A stretch of DNA of 64,000 nucleotides from Alteromonas sp. 1_MG-2023 (GCF_030547075.1 NZ_JAUOQH010000009.1:124001-188000), one strand, 5' to 3'. Counted from the first letter of the stretch, positions 1 through 8,526 are shown. Notes: generated from the sequence alone by a model not told the origin. Made by a program: numbers and translations.

Positions 1-39
1 TAAGGACTTTGTCTTTAACCATATTTAGGGAATGAAGAA

Positions 40-645
40 ATGTTCAAGGAAACTGGCGCAAGATCAATGACACTCTATGAGTTATTGGGCAAGATGCAGC
101 CTAAAAATACCACCGACGTGATGGCGTTCTCTGAATTTTGGAATGCGATGGAAAAACGGGGCTTCGGGCCCATGTTAGCCCTACCTGCATTCATTGCTGC
201 AACACCTATTGGCGCCATCCCAGGTGTACCCACTATTACTGGTGTGACAATTTTACTTATCGCAATGCAAATATTACTCGGTCGTCGTCACCCTTGGCTT
301 CCAGCTACCATCATGAATATAGAACTTGATGCTGAGCGAATTGAATTTTTAGTTAATAAAATGAAACCCGTGGCTGTAAGGTTCGACCGGTTTCTAATGC
401 CCCGTTGGTTTTTTATGCGAAACTCGGTTTTCCGTTCGTTAATCGCAATGAGTTGTGCCGCGTGCGGGTTGCTAATGGTGCCGCTAGAGCTGGTCCCTTT
501 CATGGGGCTTATACCTGCTTTTGCAGTATTAATAATGGCGATTGGAATGGCTACCGATGATGGTGCGGTGGCATTATTTGGGCTTTCTATTGCAATGTTT
601 GGTTTTCTATATGGGGGGCAGCAAATCGCGCTAGGCATTGGTTAA
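40..645 (+). CDS. ExoD-family exopolysaccharide synthesis-like membrane protein
   Basis: The 201-residue protein has the arrangement of the ExoD family: a polar N-terminal helix region (about 10-50), a hydrophobic hairpin around 58-80 rich in Pro/Gly/Thr, a polar middle part, and two or three membrane segments from about 130 to 200. ExoD proteins were named for an exopolysaccharide phenotype in rhizobia, but their biochemical role is not established, so no substrate is proposed. The start follows an AGGGA element; a second in-frame Met lies at residue 10. The gene converges with the LysR-type gene, and the two stop codons overlap. Confidence 0.8.
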   Translation: MFKETGARSMTLYELLGKMQPKNTTDVMAFSEFWNAMEKRGFGPMLALPAFIAATPIGAIPGVPTITGVTILLIAMQILLGRRHPWLPATIMNIELDAERIEFLVNKMKPVAVRFDRFLMPRWFFMRNSVFRSLIAMSCAACGLLMVPLELVPFMGLIPAFAVLIMAIGMATDDGAVALFGLSIAMFGFLYGGQQIALGIG

Positions 646-1577
646 CGCTGCAAGCACTCTTCGGTTTGTACCAGCATCCCATCTGCTGAAGGTAGCTGCA
701 TAGACTGATATCTAAGTTCACCAATAAAGCTTCTCGCGGCAGGGCCTAGGCCGTCGCCATCTTCAAAGGTTAAATACAGCATGGCTCGGCGTAAGCCGCT
801 GTTACTGTCTAGCGGCAGTGGCAACAAGGTGCCATTTTCCAATTCTTTTTTAATAATGGCGATAGGAAGCCATGCAAAGCCCAACCCTTGGGAAATCATA
901 TCCACTGATGTTCTAATATGACTGACGGTCCAGCGCTGCTCGGCGCCAAGCCAGCCCGCATCAACTTTGCGTTCTGCAGAAGAATCTCTTACTACAATTT
1001 GCCGATGAGACTTTAAATCTTCAAGGGTTAATGGTCTATCAAGAGCATGCAGGGGATGATCGGCATGAGCCACGGCAGCAAAATCGATTTCACATAAATC
1101 TTCACAAAACCCACCAGGGTAGGGAAAGGGTGAAATAGCAATATCAACATTACCACCATCAAGCAGAGAGTTAGCGCCACTTAAAACCGTTTCTTCAATT
1201 TCAATGCGTAGCAAAGGAAATTCATCCGAAACTTTACTCAGTACATTGTAGAGCAGGTCGGAAGGAAAAATAATATCCACAGCAATGCGAAGAAGGGTTT
1301 CGGTACCTGCTTGTAAGCTGGCTGCGACAGCCTCTAATTTTTGCGCCTCGTTTAAAACAAATGCAGCGCGGCGATACATGAGCTCACCTTGAGGAGATAG
1401 CTTTACCTTACGACCACTGTTTTCAAACAGCGTTACACCAATAGCATTTTCTAGCTTTTGCACAGCATGATGTACACTAGATTGGCTTTTGTGAACCAAT
1501 GCCGAAGCTTGATTAAAGCCGCCAGCATCAACTACTGCTTTAAACATACGCCATTGTTCTAATGTAGACTTTAACAT
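642..1577 (-). CDS. LysR-family transcriptional regulator
   Basis: The 311-residue protein has an N-terminal winged helix-turn-helix (about residues 5-65, with the LysR signature QASALVHKSQSSVHHAVQKL) followed by a periplasmic-binding-protein-like effector domain (about 90-295). This is the normal LysR length and layout. It would bind DNA in the cytoplasm and respond to a small molecule that cannot be predicted here. No divergent target gene is adjacent: the neighbours are a convergent ExoD-like gene and a rhodanese gene on the same strand about 130 bases downstream of its start. Family assignment is firm; the regulon is unknown. Confidence 0.9.
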   Translation of the reverse strand: MLKSTLEQWRMFKAVVDAGGFNQASALVHKSQSSVHHAVQKLENAIGVTLFENSGRKVKLSPQGELMYRRAAFVLNEAQKLEAVAASLQAGTETLLRIAVDIIFPSDLLYNVLSKVSDEFPLLRIEIEETVLSGANSLLDGGNVDIAISPFPYPGGFCEDLCEIDFAAVAHADHPLHALDRPLTLEDLKSHRQIVVRDSSAERKVDAGWLGAEQRWTVSHIRTSVDMISQGLGFAWLPIAIIKKELENGTLLPLPLDSNSGLRRAMLYLTFEDGDGLGPAARSFIGELRYQSMQLPSADGMLVQTEECLQR

Positions 1578-1704
1578 CTCAAGCTCGAATAAATAATGTG
1601 GTCATGGTATGGCGCAATTTATATCACAATTAGCCAAATACTGTCAGCGATTATGGCGCATGGGTAACTCGTCAGGGCTGGCGGGCTGCGGCTATAGTAA
1701 AAAT

Positions 1705-2055
1705 TTAAGCCTCAGCAGCTACATTGATGTCGCTGATTGAGCAAGTCACCACACTAATATTTTCATACCCCATACTCATCAATTGCTCTGCAGCTAACTT
1801 AGCGCGAATACCTGACGCGCAATGAATGTATATCGGGAATTTAGCATCCTTACATTTCTCAAGCACTTTCATCTCTAATACGCCACGAGGAATATTAATT
1901 GCAGCGGGTACGGGGCTTGAAGTTGCTTCAGCGGGTTCTCGAACATCAATAAGCAAGCCGTGGTTAGATGATATTTCCTGTGTCGCCTCTTTAGCGGTAA
2001 TACAACGAAGGGGAAAAGCAATATTTGCAAGTCTAGTGGGTATGTCAATTAACAT
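1705..2055 (-). CDS. Rhodanese-like sulfurtransferase
   Basis: A single-domain rhodanese of 116 residues. The acidic-loop signature LLIDVREPAE is at about 34-43 and the active-site loop CASGIRA at 79-85, with Cys79 as the predicted persulfide-carrying residue. Such proteins move sulfane sulfur between thiols in the cytoplasm. The ATG is preceded by an AAGGTG ribosome-binding site. The gene is divergent from an ArsR-family regulator with two cysteines placed as in persulfide sensors, and palindromes lie in the shared intergenic region. The pairing suggests control by sulfide or persulfide; that part is inference. Confidence 0.88.
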   Translation of the reverse strand: MLIDIPTRLANIAFPLRCITAKEATQEISSNHGLLIDVREPAEATSSPVPAAINIPRGVLEMKVLEKCKDAKFPIYIHCASGIRAKLAAEQLMSMGYENISVVTCSISDINVAAEA

Positions 2056-2180
2056 TAAAGCACCTTAAAAAGAAATATAATCACACTATATAAGGAAATG
2101 GCTATATTTTCTAGCACCTACTTTCACTATATATTTTCTAAAAAAGTATCATTGAGTTTTGGCGTTCGTCGCTATAGTAG

Positions 2181-2215
2181 TATACTTTAGTATAAGGTGG
2201 CAGGTTAGTAACCTG
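2181..2215. promoter_or_regulatory. Two adjacent palindromes, candidate ArsR/BigR-type operator
   Basis: Two perfect inverted repeats lie side by side just upstream of the ArsR-family gene. TATAC-TTTA-GTATA is at 2181-2194 and CAGGTT-AGT-AACCTG at 2201-2215. Their place in the divergent rhodanese/regulator intergenic region fits an autoregulatory operator. The AT-rich one resembles the short AT-rich dyads bound by BigR-like proteins. Binding is inferred from position and symmetry only. Confidence 0.5.
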
Positions 2216-2242
2216 TTAACGTAAATTTATAAGTGAGTTGTT

Positions 2243-2578
2243 ATGACTGATAATCTAGCCGTTGATAATCTTTTTGTTGATACTAGCGAAATGGCTCAAT
2301 ATACAATGGAAGCCGAGCTTTATTTGAAACAGTTGGCTAATAAAACCCGTTTGATGGTTTTATGTTCATTAGTTGATAAAGAGTTATCTGTTACACAAAT
2401 GTTAGACCATGTTGATGTTTCTCAGCCGGTAATTTCACAGCATTTGGCATTGTTAAGAGAGTCTAAAATGGTGGCTACCCGTCGTGATGGGCAAACGATT
2501 TACTATCGCTTAGCAGATGAACGAGTGAAGCAAACTATAGGCTTACTTCACAAGTTTTTCTGTGCTCAAAACGACTAA
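2243..2578 (+). CDS. ArsR-family regulator, BigR/SqrR-like persulfide sensor
   Basis: The 111-residue winged-helix repressor has its recognition helix around SQPVISQHLALLR (60-72) and a wing at RRDGQTIYYRL (80-90). Cys41 lies in LMVLCSL and Cys107 in KFFCAQND. This two-cysteine spacing is that of BigR and SqrR, which form an intramolecular polysulfide link and release DNA; the metal-binding cysteine pattern of classical ArsR proteins is absent. It is divergent from a rhodanese gene, the usual kind of target for this subgroup. Subfamily placement comes from the cysteine positions and context. Confidence 0.85.
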   Translation: MTDNLAVDNLFVDTSEMAQYTMEAELYLKQLANKTRLMVLCSLVDKELSVTQMLDHVDVSQPVISQHLALLRESKMVATRRDGQTIYYRLADERVKQTIGLLHKFFCAQND

Positions 2579-2597
2579 CCACTTACCTTCACACTCT

Positions 2598-2648
2598 CGT
2601 TAGCTGAAAAGTAACGTTAGCTGAAAAGTAACGTTAGCTGAAAAGTAA
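2598..2648. repeat. 17-base tandem repeat, three copies
   Basis: The unit CGTTAGCTGAAAAGTAA is present three times in perfect tandem between the convergent ends of the ArsR-family gene and the PRC-barrel gene. The third copy abuts the stop codon of the PRC-barrel gene. It has no visible coding role and probably arose by replication slippage, giving a possible strain-variable length marker. Confidence 0.85.
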
Positions 2649-2650
2649 CA

Positions 2651-3394
2651 TTAGGTGAGCTTTGCATTTGCCACTAGCGCTTCAATATAAGTAGCATCAC
2701 CTAGCTTCTCAAGATCAACCTCGGGTCTACCCATTAGCGTCTCTTGTGTCAAATCAACGGTGACATTGTGAGATGACCAATCGATATTCTTTATATCAGA
2801 GGGAAGTACAACCAGTTTTTTCCCTCCTGGTAACCAGTTGTTTGTGTCCACTACCATAAGTTGAATGTTCCAACCTTCAGTATCAAATATAAAATCGCTG
2901 ATATGACCCACATTGCTATCAGAGGTCTTTACTTCGTACCCGTTTACTTCACCACAGGCTCTTAGGTGGTTATCTGGTTTATTCTCTAATTCTTCCCTAC
3001 CCATCGCAGTAAGTTCAGGATCGGCAAGTTGATTCGGATGGGCGAAGTCTCCCCAAGCGCCGGGTCCAATCCAATAATAGCCATAACCAAAATAGCGGAA
3101 CAAGGTTTCTTCGAATTCTCTCGACACCGGCTTGTGTTCATCGATAGATGGGCTGTTTTTAAGCGTATCTGCACTCATGGCCACATCAACTGTTTCTTCC
3201 TCTTGATTAACAGCTGTCACCGATATAGGCGATATAACCACTTTTCTGCTTAATGGAAGCCATGTATTGGTGTCTGCAACCACATATCTAACAACAAAGC
3301 TTTTATCATCAAATAGAATATCTTTCACGCCACCAATGTCCTTATCGGTAGCATGTATGGAAAAATGTTTAATCTGTTTATATGACACCATCAT
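2651..3394 (-). CDS. PRC-barrel domain protein with two PRC-like modules
   Basis: The 247-residue protein carries two related beta-barrel modules, about residues 5-75 and 145-225. Both contain the pattern 'VG.I.D..FD......R.(M)VVDT..WLP(G).K' (for example VVADTNTWLPLSRKVV and VVDTNNWLPGGKKLVV). The region between them is rich in Tyr, Gly and Trp (FGYGYYWIGPGAWG). PRC barrels are found in ribosome maturation and photosynthetic reaction-centre proteins and in stand-alone stress proteins. This length and linker match the stand-alone type, whose function is unknown. A strong ribosome-binding site (AGGAGGCG) precedes the first of two ATG codons. Confidence 0.85.
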   Translation of the reverse strand: MMVSYKQIKHFSIHATDKDIGGVKDILFDDKSFVVRYVVADTNTWLPLSRKVVISPISVTAVNQEEETVDVAMSADTLKNSPSIDEHKPVSREFEETLFRYFGYGYYWIGPGAWGDFAHPNQLADPELTAMGREELENKPDNHLRACGEVNGYEVKTSDSNVGHISDFIFDTEGWNIQLMVVDTNNWLPGGKKLVVLPSDIKNIDWSSHNVTVDLTQETLMGRPEVDLEKLGDATYIEALVANAKLT

Positions 3395-3647
3395 GGTTGC
3401 GCCTCCTTTGCCTGTAGGCTTGGGTTATTCAATAGATGTTGCTCTACAAATATTCATCAGCGTAATTGGCATTAAATAGCAATATCAAAACGCTACGTTA
3501 TTAATATAGAGCCAACTATTTGAACATTACAAATAAGTAAATATTTGTTCGCGCGTCAACTAGATATGGATCAATAAAAGACTGGAAAGAAAGCGTAATA
3601 ACAGGAAATACACAAAAAGGTAGAAAACCTTAATAGACAGGATTGTT

Positions 3648-3692
3648 AAAATAAAAAGCAACCAGCCCGAATTTAATCGAGCTGGCTGGAAT
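3648..3692 (-). terminator. Rho-independent terminator after maoP
   Basis: On the minus strand an imperfect GC-rich hairpin (AGCCAGCTCGA pairing with TTCGGGCTGGTT around a TTAAA loop) is followed by a T-rich tail. It lies directly after the maoP stop codon. The remaining sequence between here and the PRC-barrel gene start (to about 3395) holds only that gene's promoter region; no other gene is seen. Confidence 0.7.
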
Positions 3693-3695
3693 AGG

Positions 3696-4055
3696 TTAGG
3701 CTACGTCAAATTCCTCATCGCTATAATCTTCATCGTAATCTGATTGATTACTTGCAGCAGTGCTATGAAGTGTATAGAAGTGCTTTTTACCACGAGACAA
3801 ACGAACGTATTTTGCCCATGTACGCTCGATAGTGTTAGCAGCTTCAACTTGTCCGTTAACGAAACTAACAAAATGATGCTCATCGTCGGTTTCTGGTGAT
3901 AGCTCACCACTTTCTAATGCAAGCAACGTTTTTCCATACCCGGCTAGGATATCGGCCTCACCAATACTGAAATCTCCAGATTTGCGAAAGCCATAAGGGA
4001 ATTTTTGTCTATCTATAAATGGTTTTTGAGATGCGCGAATCGATAAGTTATTCAT
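3696..4055 (-). CDS. maoP: MaoP-like protein (DUF413, YifE family)
   Basis: The 119-residue protein matches the DUF413/MaoP family. The block FPYGFRKSGDFSIGEADIL (about 20-38) is followed by the 'E..FV....G......E..W.KY.....G+.+FYTL' pattern and an acidic tail. In Escherichia coli MaoP helps organise the Ori macrodomain together with the site maoS. The open frame extends 42 codons further upstream, but the family begins near MNNLSIRAS, so the start is set at the internal ATG ending at 4055. The HdfR-like gene lies divergently nearby, as hdfR and maoP do in enterobacteria, which supports the assignment. Confidence 0.85.
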   Translation of the reverse strand: MNNLSIRASQKPFIDRQKFPYGFRKSGDFSIGEADILAGYGKTLLALESGELSPETDDEHHFVSFVNGQVEAANTIERTWAKYVRLSRGKKHFYTLHSTAASNQSDYDEDYSDEEFDVA

Positions 4056-4444
4056 GGTTATACCCAGCATTGAGTTGTCTTCAAACGAACTTTTAAGACA
4101 AAACAGGATGAACATAAAACAAAAGATTTTTTCCTTATCAATAAAAAATTTTGTTGGTAAAGAAATTGACGAAAAACACATAAAAATTACGTTATTCAGC
4201 TATGAAAGAAGGTTTGTTGGATAAGGTGCTTGGAGGGTTTAAGTGGATGATTTTAATTTGGTTTTTTGGGTTTCGTTGTAGGGGTGATAGCAAGGTGAAG
4301 ATTTACCGGTCGTATCCTATTCGAGCTTGGTCACGATGACGAACACACTGATAAAAAATTATTGTCGCAACGATGATAAAAATTCGTTTTCTATTTTCGG
4401 TGCTAAGACAATAATGACGAAGTGGCAATAACCTAGAGATAGAC

Positions 4445-4612
4445 ATGAGTAAAGACTATCGTTACCAAAGTGAAGAATTGGACTCGGTAGAAGAGGAAGA
4501 CTTTCACACCAAGAAGGTGGGCGCTAAGCGTCACCAAAGCGTAAAAACTAAACAAGATCGTGACTTACAACGACGAGAGAAACAGCGACGTTTAATGCAT
4601 GAAGGCAGTTAA
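4445..4612 (+). CDS. Small highly charged protein of 55 residues
   Basis: An ATG-initiated frame encodes a soluble 55-residue protein with an acidic first half (EELDSVEEEDF) and a basic, helix-prone second half (AKRHQSVKTKQDRDLQRREKQRRL). A hairpin follows 28 bases after the stop. The acidic-then-arginine-rich layout recalls the short PA3496-type proteins of gammaproteobacteria, but I cannot confirm that by eye. It sits between maoP and hdfR. No function is proposed. Coding is supported by a clean frame, absence of low complexity and a following hairpin. Confidence 0.6.
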   Translation: MSKDYRYQSEELDSVEEEDFHTKKVGAKRHQSVKTKQDRDLQRREKQRRLMHEGS

Positions 4613-4640
4613 TACGCTTCTTAGTTGAAAATAAATACAG

Positions 4641-4663
4641 CGCACTGCTTTTATAGCAGTGCG
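4641..4663 (+). terminator. Hairpin after the 55-residue gene, probable terminator
   Basis: CGCACTGCT pairs perfectly with AGCAGTGCG around a 5-base loop. The downstream sequence is only moderately T-rich (GCTTTTGTGTTT), so termination strength is uncertain. Confidence 0.55.
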
Positions 4664-4740
4664 TTGCTGTGCTTTTGTGTTTACATGCCGTATCATCTGT
4701 GACAGTTTACATTCACTTATTTATCGGTTTTGTAAGAAGC

Positions 4741-5577
4741 ATGGATATACGCTTTCTCACCACATTTATTGAAGTTGCTAAAACGCGCCATTTTGGCAAA
4801 GCAGCTGAAAATTTATATCTAACGCAATCTGCGGTAAGTGCGCGGATCAAGCTGTTAGAGGAATACTTCCACACCACGCTTTTCATTCGACAGCGCAATA
4901 GTATTCAGCTAACTCAGTCAGGCGAAAAGTTGCTACCTTACGCTCGCCAGCTATGCAGCACCCTTAATGAAGCCAAGCAAGAACTACAAATTCAGTCTTC
5001 AGAATATGTGGTGTGCGGCGCAACTCAACTCGCCAGCGAATTAATGTTGCCAACAACCTTAAGCCACCTACACAACACGTTTCCTGATTGGTCGGTAAAA
5101 GCTGAAGTGCTTTCACTCGATGGCTTGTCTCGTCAATTGCACGAACGGGTCACCGATTTAGCTTTTTCTACAGAGCCTTTAAAATCAGAAGAAGTGAAAA
5201 GTGAAGTGCTTTTGGAAAACCAATTAGGTTTGTATCGCATTGGCGAAGGTAGTAACGAGGTCGATGCCGCAGAGTTTGTTGCTATCGATTGGGGCAGTAA
5301 GGCTCGCGATTTATTACTTACCTTATACCCACAACTAAGAGACGCGAAACTGCGGACAAATTCACTGAATTTAGCACTTAATAACCTACAATATGAAGGT
5401 GGTGTTGCGGTACTTCCTGAAGGAACAGTGAATCAACTTGATCCAACGACGCCTATTTCGCTAATACAGCCTTTAGAAGGTATAACGATGAAAGTGTATC
5501 TTCACACCATGAAACAAGTCAGGCGTGTAGGGCTTGAAGCGTTAATTACTAGCGTATCTTCTTTACATCCAGCCTAA
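4741..5577 (+). CDS. hdfR: HdfR-like LysR-family regulator
   Basis: The 278-residue LysR protein has an N-terminus (MDIRFLTTFIEVAKTRHFGK, then AAENLYLTQSAVSARI) closely resembling E. coli HdfR, a repressor of the flagellar master operon flhDC. Here the HTH is at about 18-38 and the effector domain at about 90-270. The frame is open upstream, but the family start at 4741 is preferred over the 24-codon extension. It lies near the MaoP gene, the same pairing as in enterobacteria. Whether it controls motility in this organism is not shown by the sequence. DUF2750 follows after 16 bases and may be cotranscribed. Confidence 0.82.
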   Translation: MDIRFLTTFIEVAKTRHFGKAAENLYLTQSAVSARIKLLEEYFHTTLFIRQRNSIQLTQSGEKLLPYARQLCSTLNEAKQELQIQSSEYVVCGATQLASELMLPTTLSHLHNTFPDWSVKAEVLSLDGLSRQLHERVTDLAFSTEPLKSEEVKSEVLLENQLGLYRIGEGSNEVDAAEFVAIDWGSKARDLLLTLYPQLRDAKLRTNSLNLALNNLQYEGGVAVLPEGTVNQLDPTTPISLIQPLEGITMKVYLHTMKQVRRVGLEALITSVSSLHPA

Positions 5578-5593
5578 CAGCAAAGAGAAAATT

Positions 5594-5944
5594 ATGACGA
5601 TACAACACCCATTATTACAAATGAACGCCTTTGAACGTTTAGAAGCCAGCGTTGAATTAATTAAAACCTCGGGCAAACTTTTCATTCTTAAAGATGAACA
5701 TGGTTGCGTGATGTTAACGACAGACGATGAAGATGGCATTCCTGTTTGGCCAGAATCATCTCTAGCTTTGCTATGGGCAACTGAAGATTGGTCAGACTGT
5801 GAAGCGATGGAAATCTCTACCAAAGACTTTCTTACTAAATGGGTGGGCGGCATGACACAAGATAACCTTACGGTTATGGTTTGTCCGGTACCAGGAGAGG
5901 AAGGTGAAGTGATGGAACCAGAGGAATTTGCACAGCAAATTTAA
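5594..5944 (+). CDS. DUF2750 family protein
   Basis: The 116-residue soluble protein has the DUF2750 pattern: an N-terminal helix with R-E/V-x-F/L, a beta-rich centre 'G.....(DDEDGIPVWPESSLALLWA)', and the C-terminal 'EISTKDFLTKWVGGM...DNLTVMVCPVP' block. Members are small cytoplasmic proteins of unknown function. The gene starts 16 bases after hdfR and is probably in the same transcript. No catalytic motif is visible. Confidence 0.8.
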   Translation: MTIQHPLLQMNAFERLEASVELIKTSGKLFILKDEHGCVMLTTDDEDGIPVWPESSLALLWATEDWSDCEAMEISTKDFLTKWVGGMTQDNLTVMVCPVPGEEGEVMEPEEFAQQI

Positions 5945-6009
5945 TGATCCCATCATTTGCTTTTAGCGTTTCAATATTAACGGATTATCATGATTGAAGA
6001 GGAGCTACC

Positions 6010-6240
6010 ATGTTTACTGAACAACCGACTATGAGCAGTTTGTTTGAACAGTTAGGGCTAGACAGTAGCGATGAAGCGATAGACAGTTTTATTGAAACGC
6101 ACAAAGGTTTAAATAAGAGCCAACATATTTTTGAAGCGCCCTTTTGGTCTGAAAGCCAAGCGACTTTCTTGAAAACGGCCATCGAAGATGATGCTGATTG
6201 GGCCGAAATTATCGACCAACTCAATGTACGTTTGCATTAG
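6010..6240 (+). CDS. DUF2789 family protein
   Basis: The 76-residue protein matches DUF2789. It has the N-terminal SLFEQLGLDSSDEAIDSFI helix, the central 'APFWSESQATFL' motif and the C-terminal 'DADWAEIIDQLNVRL' block that defines the family. Function is unknown. A GAGGAG ribosome-binding site precedes the ATG. Its stop overlaps by two bases the stop of the convergent yceH-like gene. Confidence 0.85.
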   Translation: MFTEQPTMSSLFEQLGLDSSDEAIDSFIETHKGLNKSQHIFEAPFWSESQATFLKTAIEDDADWAEIIDQLNVRLH

Positions 6241-6884
6241 TCGCCATTTTCGAGTTTATTAATTCTGGTTTCTAAAACAGCTACTGCGGATTTCACTTCT
6301 TGCAAAGACGTTCTAAGTGCTTCGACGGTGTCAGTTTTTTGCGGCTCACTGTTATGCTCTTCCTGCTTTCCATCAAAATCGCAGAAGGTGTGGTTGTAAC
6401 GTATTTCCCTTTTACCAGCTTCTCTGGGTAAAGCGTAAATTAACGGATCGGGTTGGTAGGCAAGTAAACTGCTAATAGTGGCTTCTACATCACTTATATC
6501 AGCAAATTGTGCTAATCGTTGACAGCGACCTCGTAGTTCCCCCGGTGTTTGTGCACCGCGCAGCAATAGCTCGGTAATAATAGCTTGTTGATGATCACTG
6601 AGTTTAATGTCACCAAATTCAGTGTTACAAAAACGATGAGAGTATTTATCTACTCGACTACCATAGCCTGAAGAGGCTTGAACAATACGCTTGCTTTTTA
6701 ATCCATCGAGTAAAGCTATTACCTCATCCTCGGTAAATTGAGTGATGGGAAATCGGTTACTTTTTTGATTGCATCCATTGGTGAGTGCATTTAGCGACAA
6801 AGGGTATTGCTCAGGTGTGGTGACAGACTTTTCGAGCAATACGCCAATAACCCGTGCTTCCATATCAGATAACGTCGTGGCCAT
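6237..6884 (-). CDS. yceH: YceH-like protein (DUF480)
   Basis: The 215-residue protein has the two winged-helix units of DUF480/YceH. The N-terminus LSDMEARVIGVLLEKSVTTP is followed by QYPLSLNALTNGCNQKSNR and a second unit starting near LLLRGAQTPGELRGRC. The C-terminus ends in a heptad-like helix (VEALRTSLQEVKSAVAVLETRINKLE). It is probably DNA binding, with no established target. The frame reaches 16 codons further upstream, but the family begins at MATTLSDMEA, so that ATG is used. Confidence 0.85.
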   Translation of the reverse strand: MATTLSDMEARVIGVLLEKSVTTPEQYPLSLNALTNGCNQKSNRFPITQFTEDEVIALLDGLKSKRIVQASSGYGSRVDKYSHRFCNTEFGDIKLSDHQQAIITELLLRGAQTPGELRGRCQRLAQFADISDVEATISSLLAYQPDPLIYALPREAGKREIRYNHTFCDFDGKQEEHNSEPQKTDTVEALRTSLQEVKSAVAVLETRINKLENGD

Positions 6885-6987
6885 ATTAGAAATTCGGTCT
6901 TTATGTATTTGCGTATGAAAGTATAGTAACAACTCTAATGGAAGTTTTATATTCTAACCTGTAAGTAGTTTAAGGAGTGGTTAAGGT

Positions 6988-8361
6988 TTGATAACGCCCA
7001 AAAAAGAGGAGCTTTGGTTTTTACCGTTAGGTGGAACTGGAGAAATAGGCATGAACTTAAACCTTTATGGGCATGACGGGAAGTGGTTAATGGTCGATTG
7101 CGGTGTATCGTTCGACGAACCGCTTATCCCTCCATATCGCTACCATGGAACCGGCAAGCAAACTCATCACAGAGTCGTTGCGCCAGATCCCACCTTCATT
7201 GCCGCACAAAAAGAAAATATTGCAGGCATTGTTATCACTCATGCTCATGAAGATCACGTGGGTGCGCTACCTTATATTTGGGCGCGGTTTCAATGCCCAA
7301 TTTATACCACGCCTTTTACTGCCGAAGTGCTACGCCGTAAACTTGCGCAAACCAATTTAGTGAATAAAGTGCCTATTGTAGAAATAGCCACAGAGCAAAC
7401 TCTAACACTAGGGCCTTTTGACGTTAGTTGGCTTTCGGTTACTCATTCTCTACCCGAACCCTATGCATTGAGAATAACAACCTCGGCGGGCACGGTTTTG
7501 CACACTGCTGACTGGAAAATAGACGCCCAACCCATAACCGGTAAGCCCTTTGACAGCAACACTTACCGTTCACTTGGCAGCGAAAATATTCTGGCCATGG
7601 TTGGAGACTCGACCAATGCCACAAAGCCGGGGTTTTCTATTTCAGAACGAAACTGCTATGACGGGTTATTGAGCACGATAAAACCGCAACAGGGCAGGGT
7701 AATCGTTACCTGTTTTGGGAGTAATATCGCCCGGCTTATTACCCTTGCGCGGGTGGCCCAAAAAACCGGGCGCTATATGGCTTTATACGGGCGTTCACTT
7801 ATCAATATGTACAGTATTGCCCGCCAACAGGGCATTTGGCCTATCGATTTACCGGTTACTGATCCGTTTCATTTAGGCTATTTACCCCCTAATGAAGTGT
7901 TAGCGGTAGCAACGGGCAGCCAAGGTGAGAAAAACACCGCGCTTTCTCGTATGGCCAATGACAGCCACCCTCATCTACAATTAGATAAAGGCGATACTGT
8001 TATTTATTCCGCTATTGCCATTCCAGGCAATGAAGATAGCATTAAGCGGATAAACAGTGTGCTAAGTGCTCGCGGGGTTAAGGTGATCATGAGCGAAGAT
8101 AGCCAGTTGCCTATCCACGCAAGCGGGCACCCATGCGCCGAAGAACTTAAACTCATGTATCACTGGGTTAAACCACAAATTGCTATTCCGGTACATGGCG
8201 AGGAGGTACACCTTAAAGCCCACGCCATGATTGCAAAAGAATGCGGTGTGAAAAAACATTATGTGGGCCAAAATGGTGATTTGTACCGGTTAGCACCACA
8301 ACCCAGTATTCGCAGGCAAGTGGTCAAAACAGGGCGCATTCCAGTTCAACAAGACCGCTAA
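6988..8361 (+). CDS. Ribonuclease J-like metallo-beta-lactamase/beta-CASP nuclease
   Basis: The 457-residue protein begins with LPLGGTGEIGMN, typical of RNase J. The zinc-binding HAHEDH is at residues 85-90, followed by the beta-CASP block GDSTNATKPGFS, a later HASGHPCAEELK motif and a final PVHGEE motif. RNase J acts as a 5'-3' exonuclease and endonuclease on RNA. Bacillus proteins are about 555 residues with a C-terminal dimerisation domain; this one ends soon after the beta-lactamase core and lacks most of it. The start codon is TTG with a strong TAAGGAG site. RNase J is uncommon in gammaproteobacteria, which normally rely on RNase E, so a role in bulk mRNA decay should not be assumed. Confidence 0.82.
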   Translation: MITPKKEELWFLPLGGTGEIGMNLNLYGHDGKWLMVDCGVSFDEPLIPPYRYHGTGKQTHHRVVAPDPTFIAAQKENIAGIVITHAHEDHVGALPYIWARFQCPIYTTPFTAEVLRRKLAQTNLVNKVPIVEIATEQTLTLGPFDVSWLSVTHSLPEPYALRITTSAGTVLHTADWKIDAQPITGKPFDSNTYRSLGSENILAMVGDSTNATKPGFSISERNCYDGLLSTIKPQQGRVIVTCFGSNIARLITLARVAQKTGRYMALYGRSLINMYSIARQQGIWPIDLPVTDPFHLGYLPPNEVLAVATGSQGEKNTALSRMANDSHPHLQLDKGDTVIYSAIAIPGNEDSIKRINSVLSARGVKVIMSEDSQLPIHASGHPCAEELKLMYHWVKPQIAIPVHGEEVHLKAHAMIAKECGVKKHYVGQNGDLYRLAPQPSIRRQVVKTGRIPVQQDR

Positions 8362-8526
8362 TCTATAAGTTGAGTAAATTAAGACGAATAGAGAGATTAC
8401 AGCAAGCAGAGGTGAATTGAGGCAAAATGAGACGACGCTTATCTTACGGCAACTGGCTGCAATTTGTGCAAACATTCTGATACACTATAAAAAATAATAA
8501 TAACGCATCATTTACGACGAGCTACC

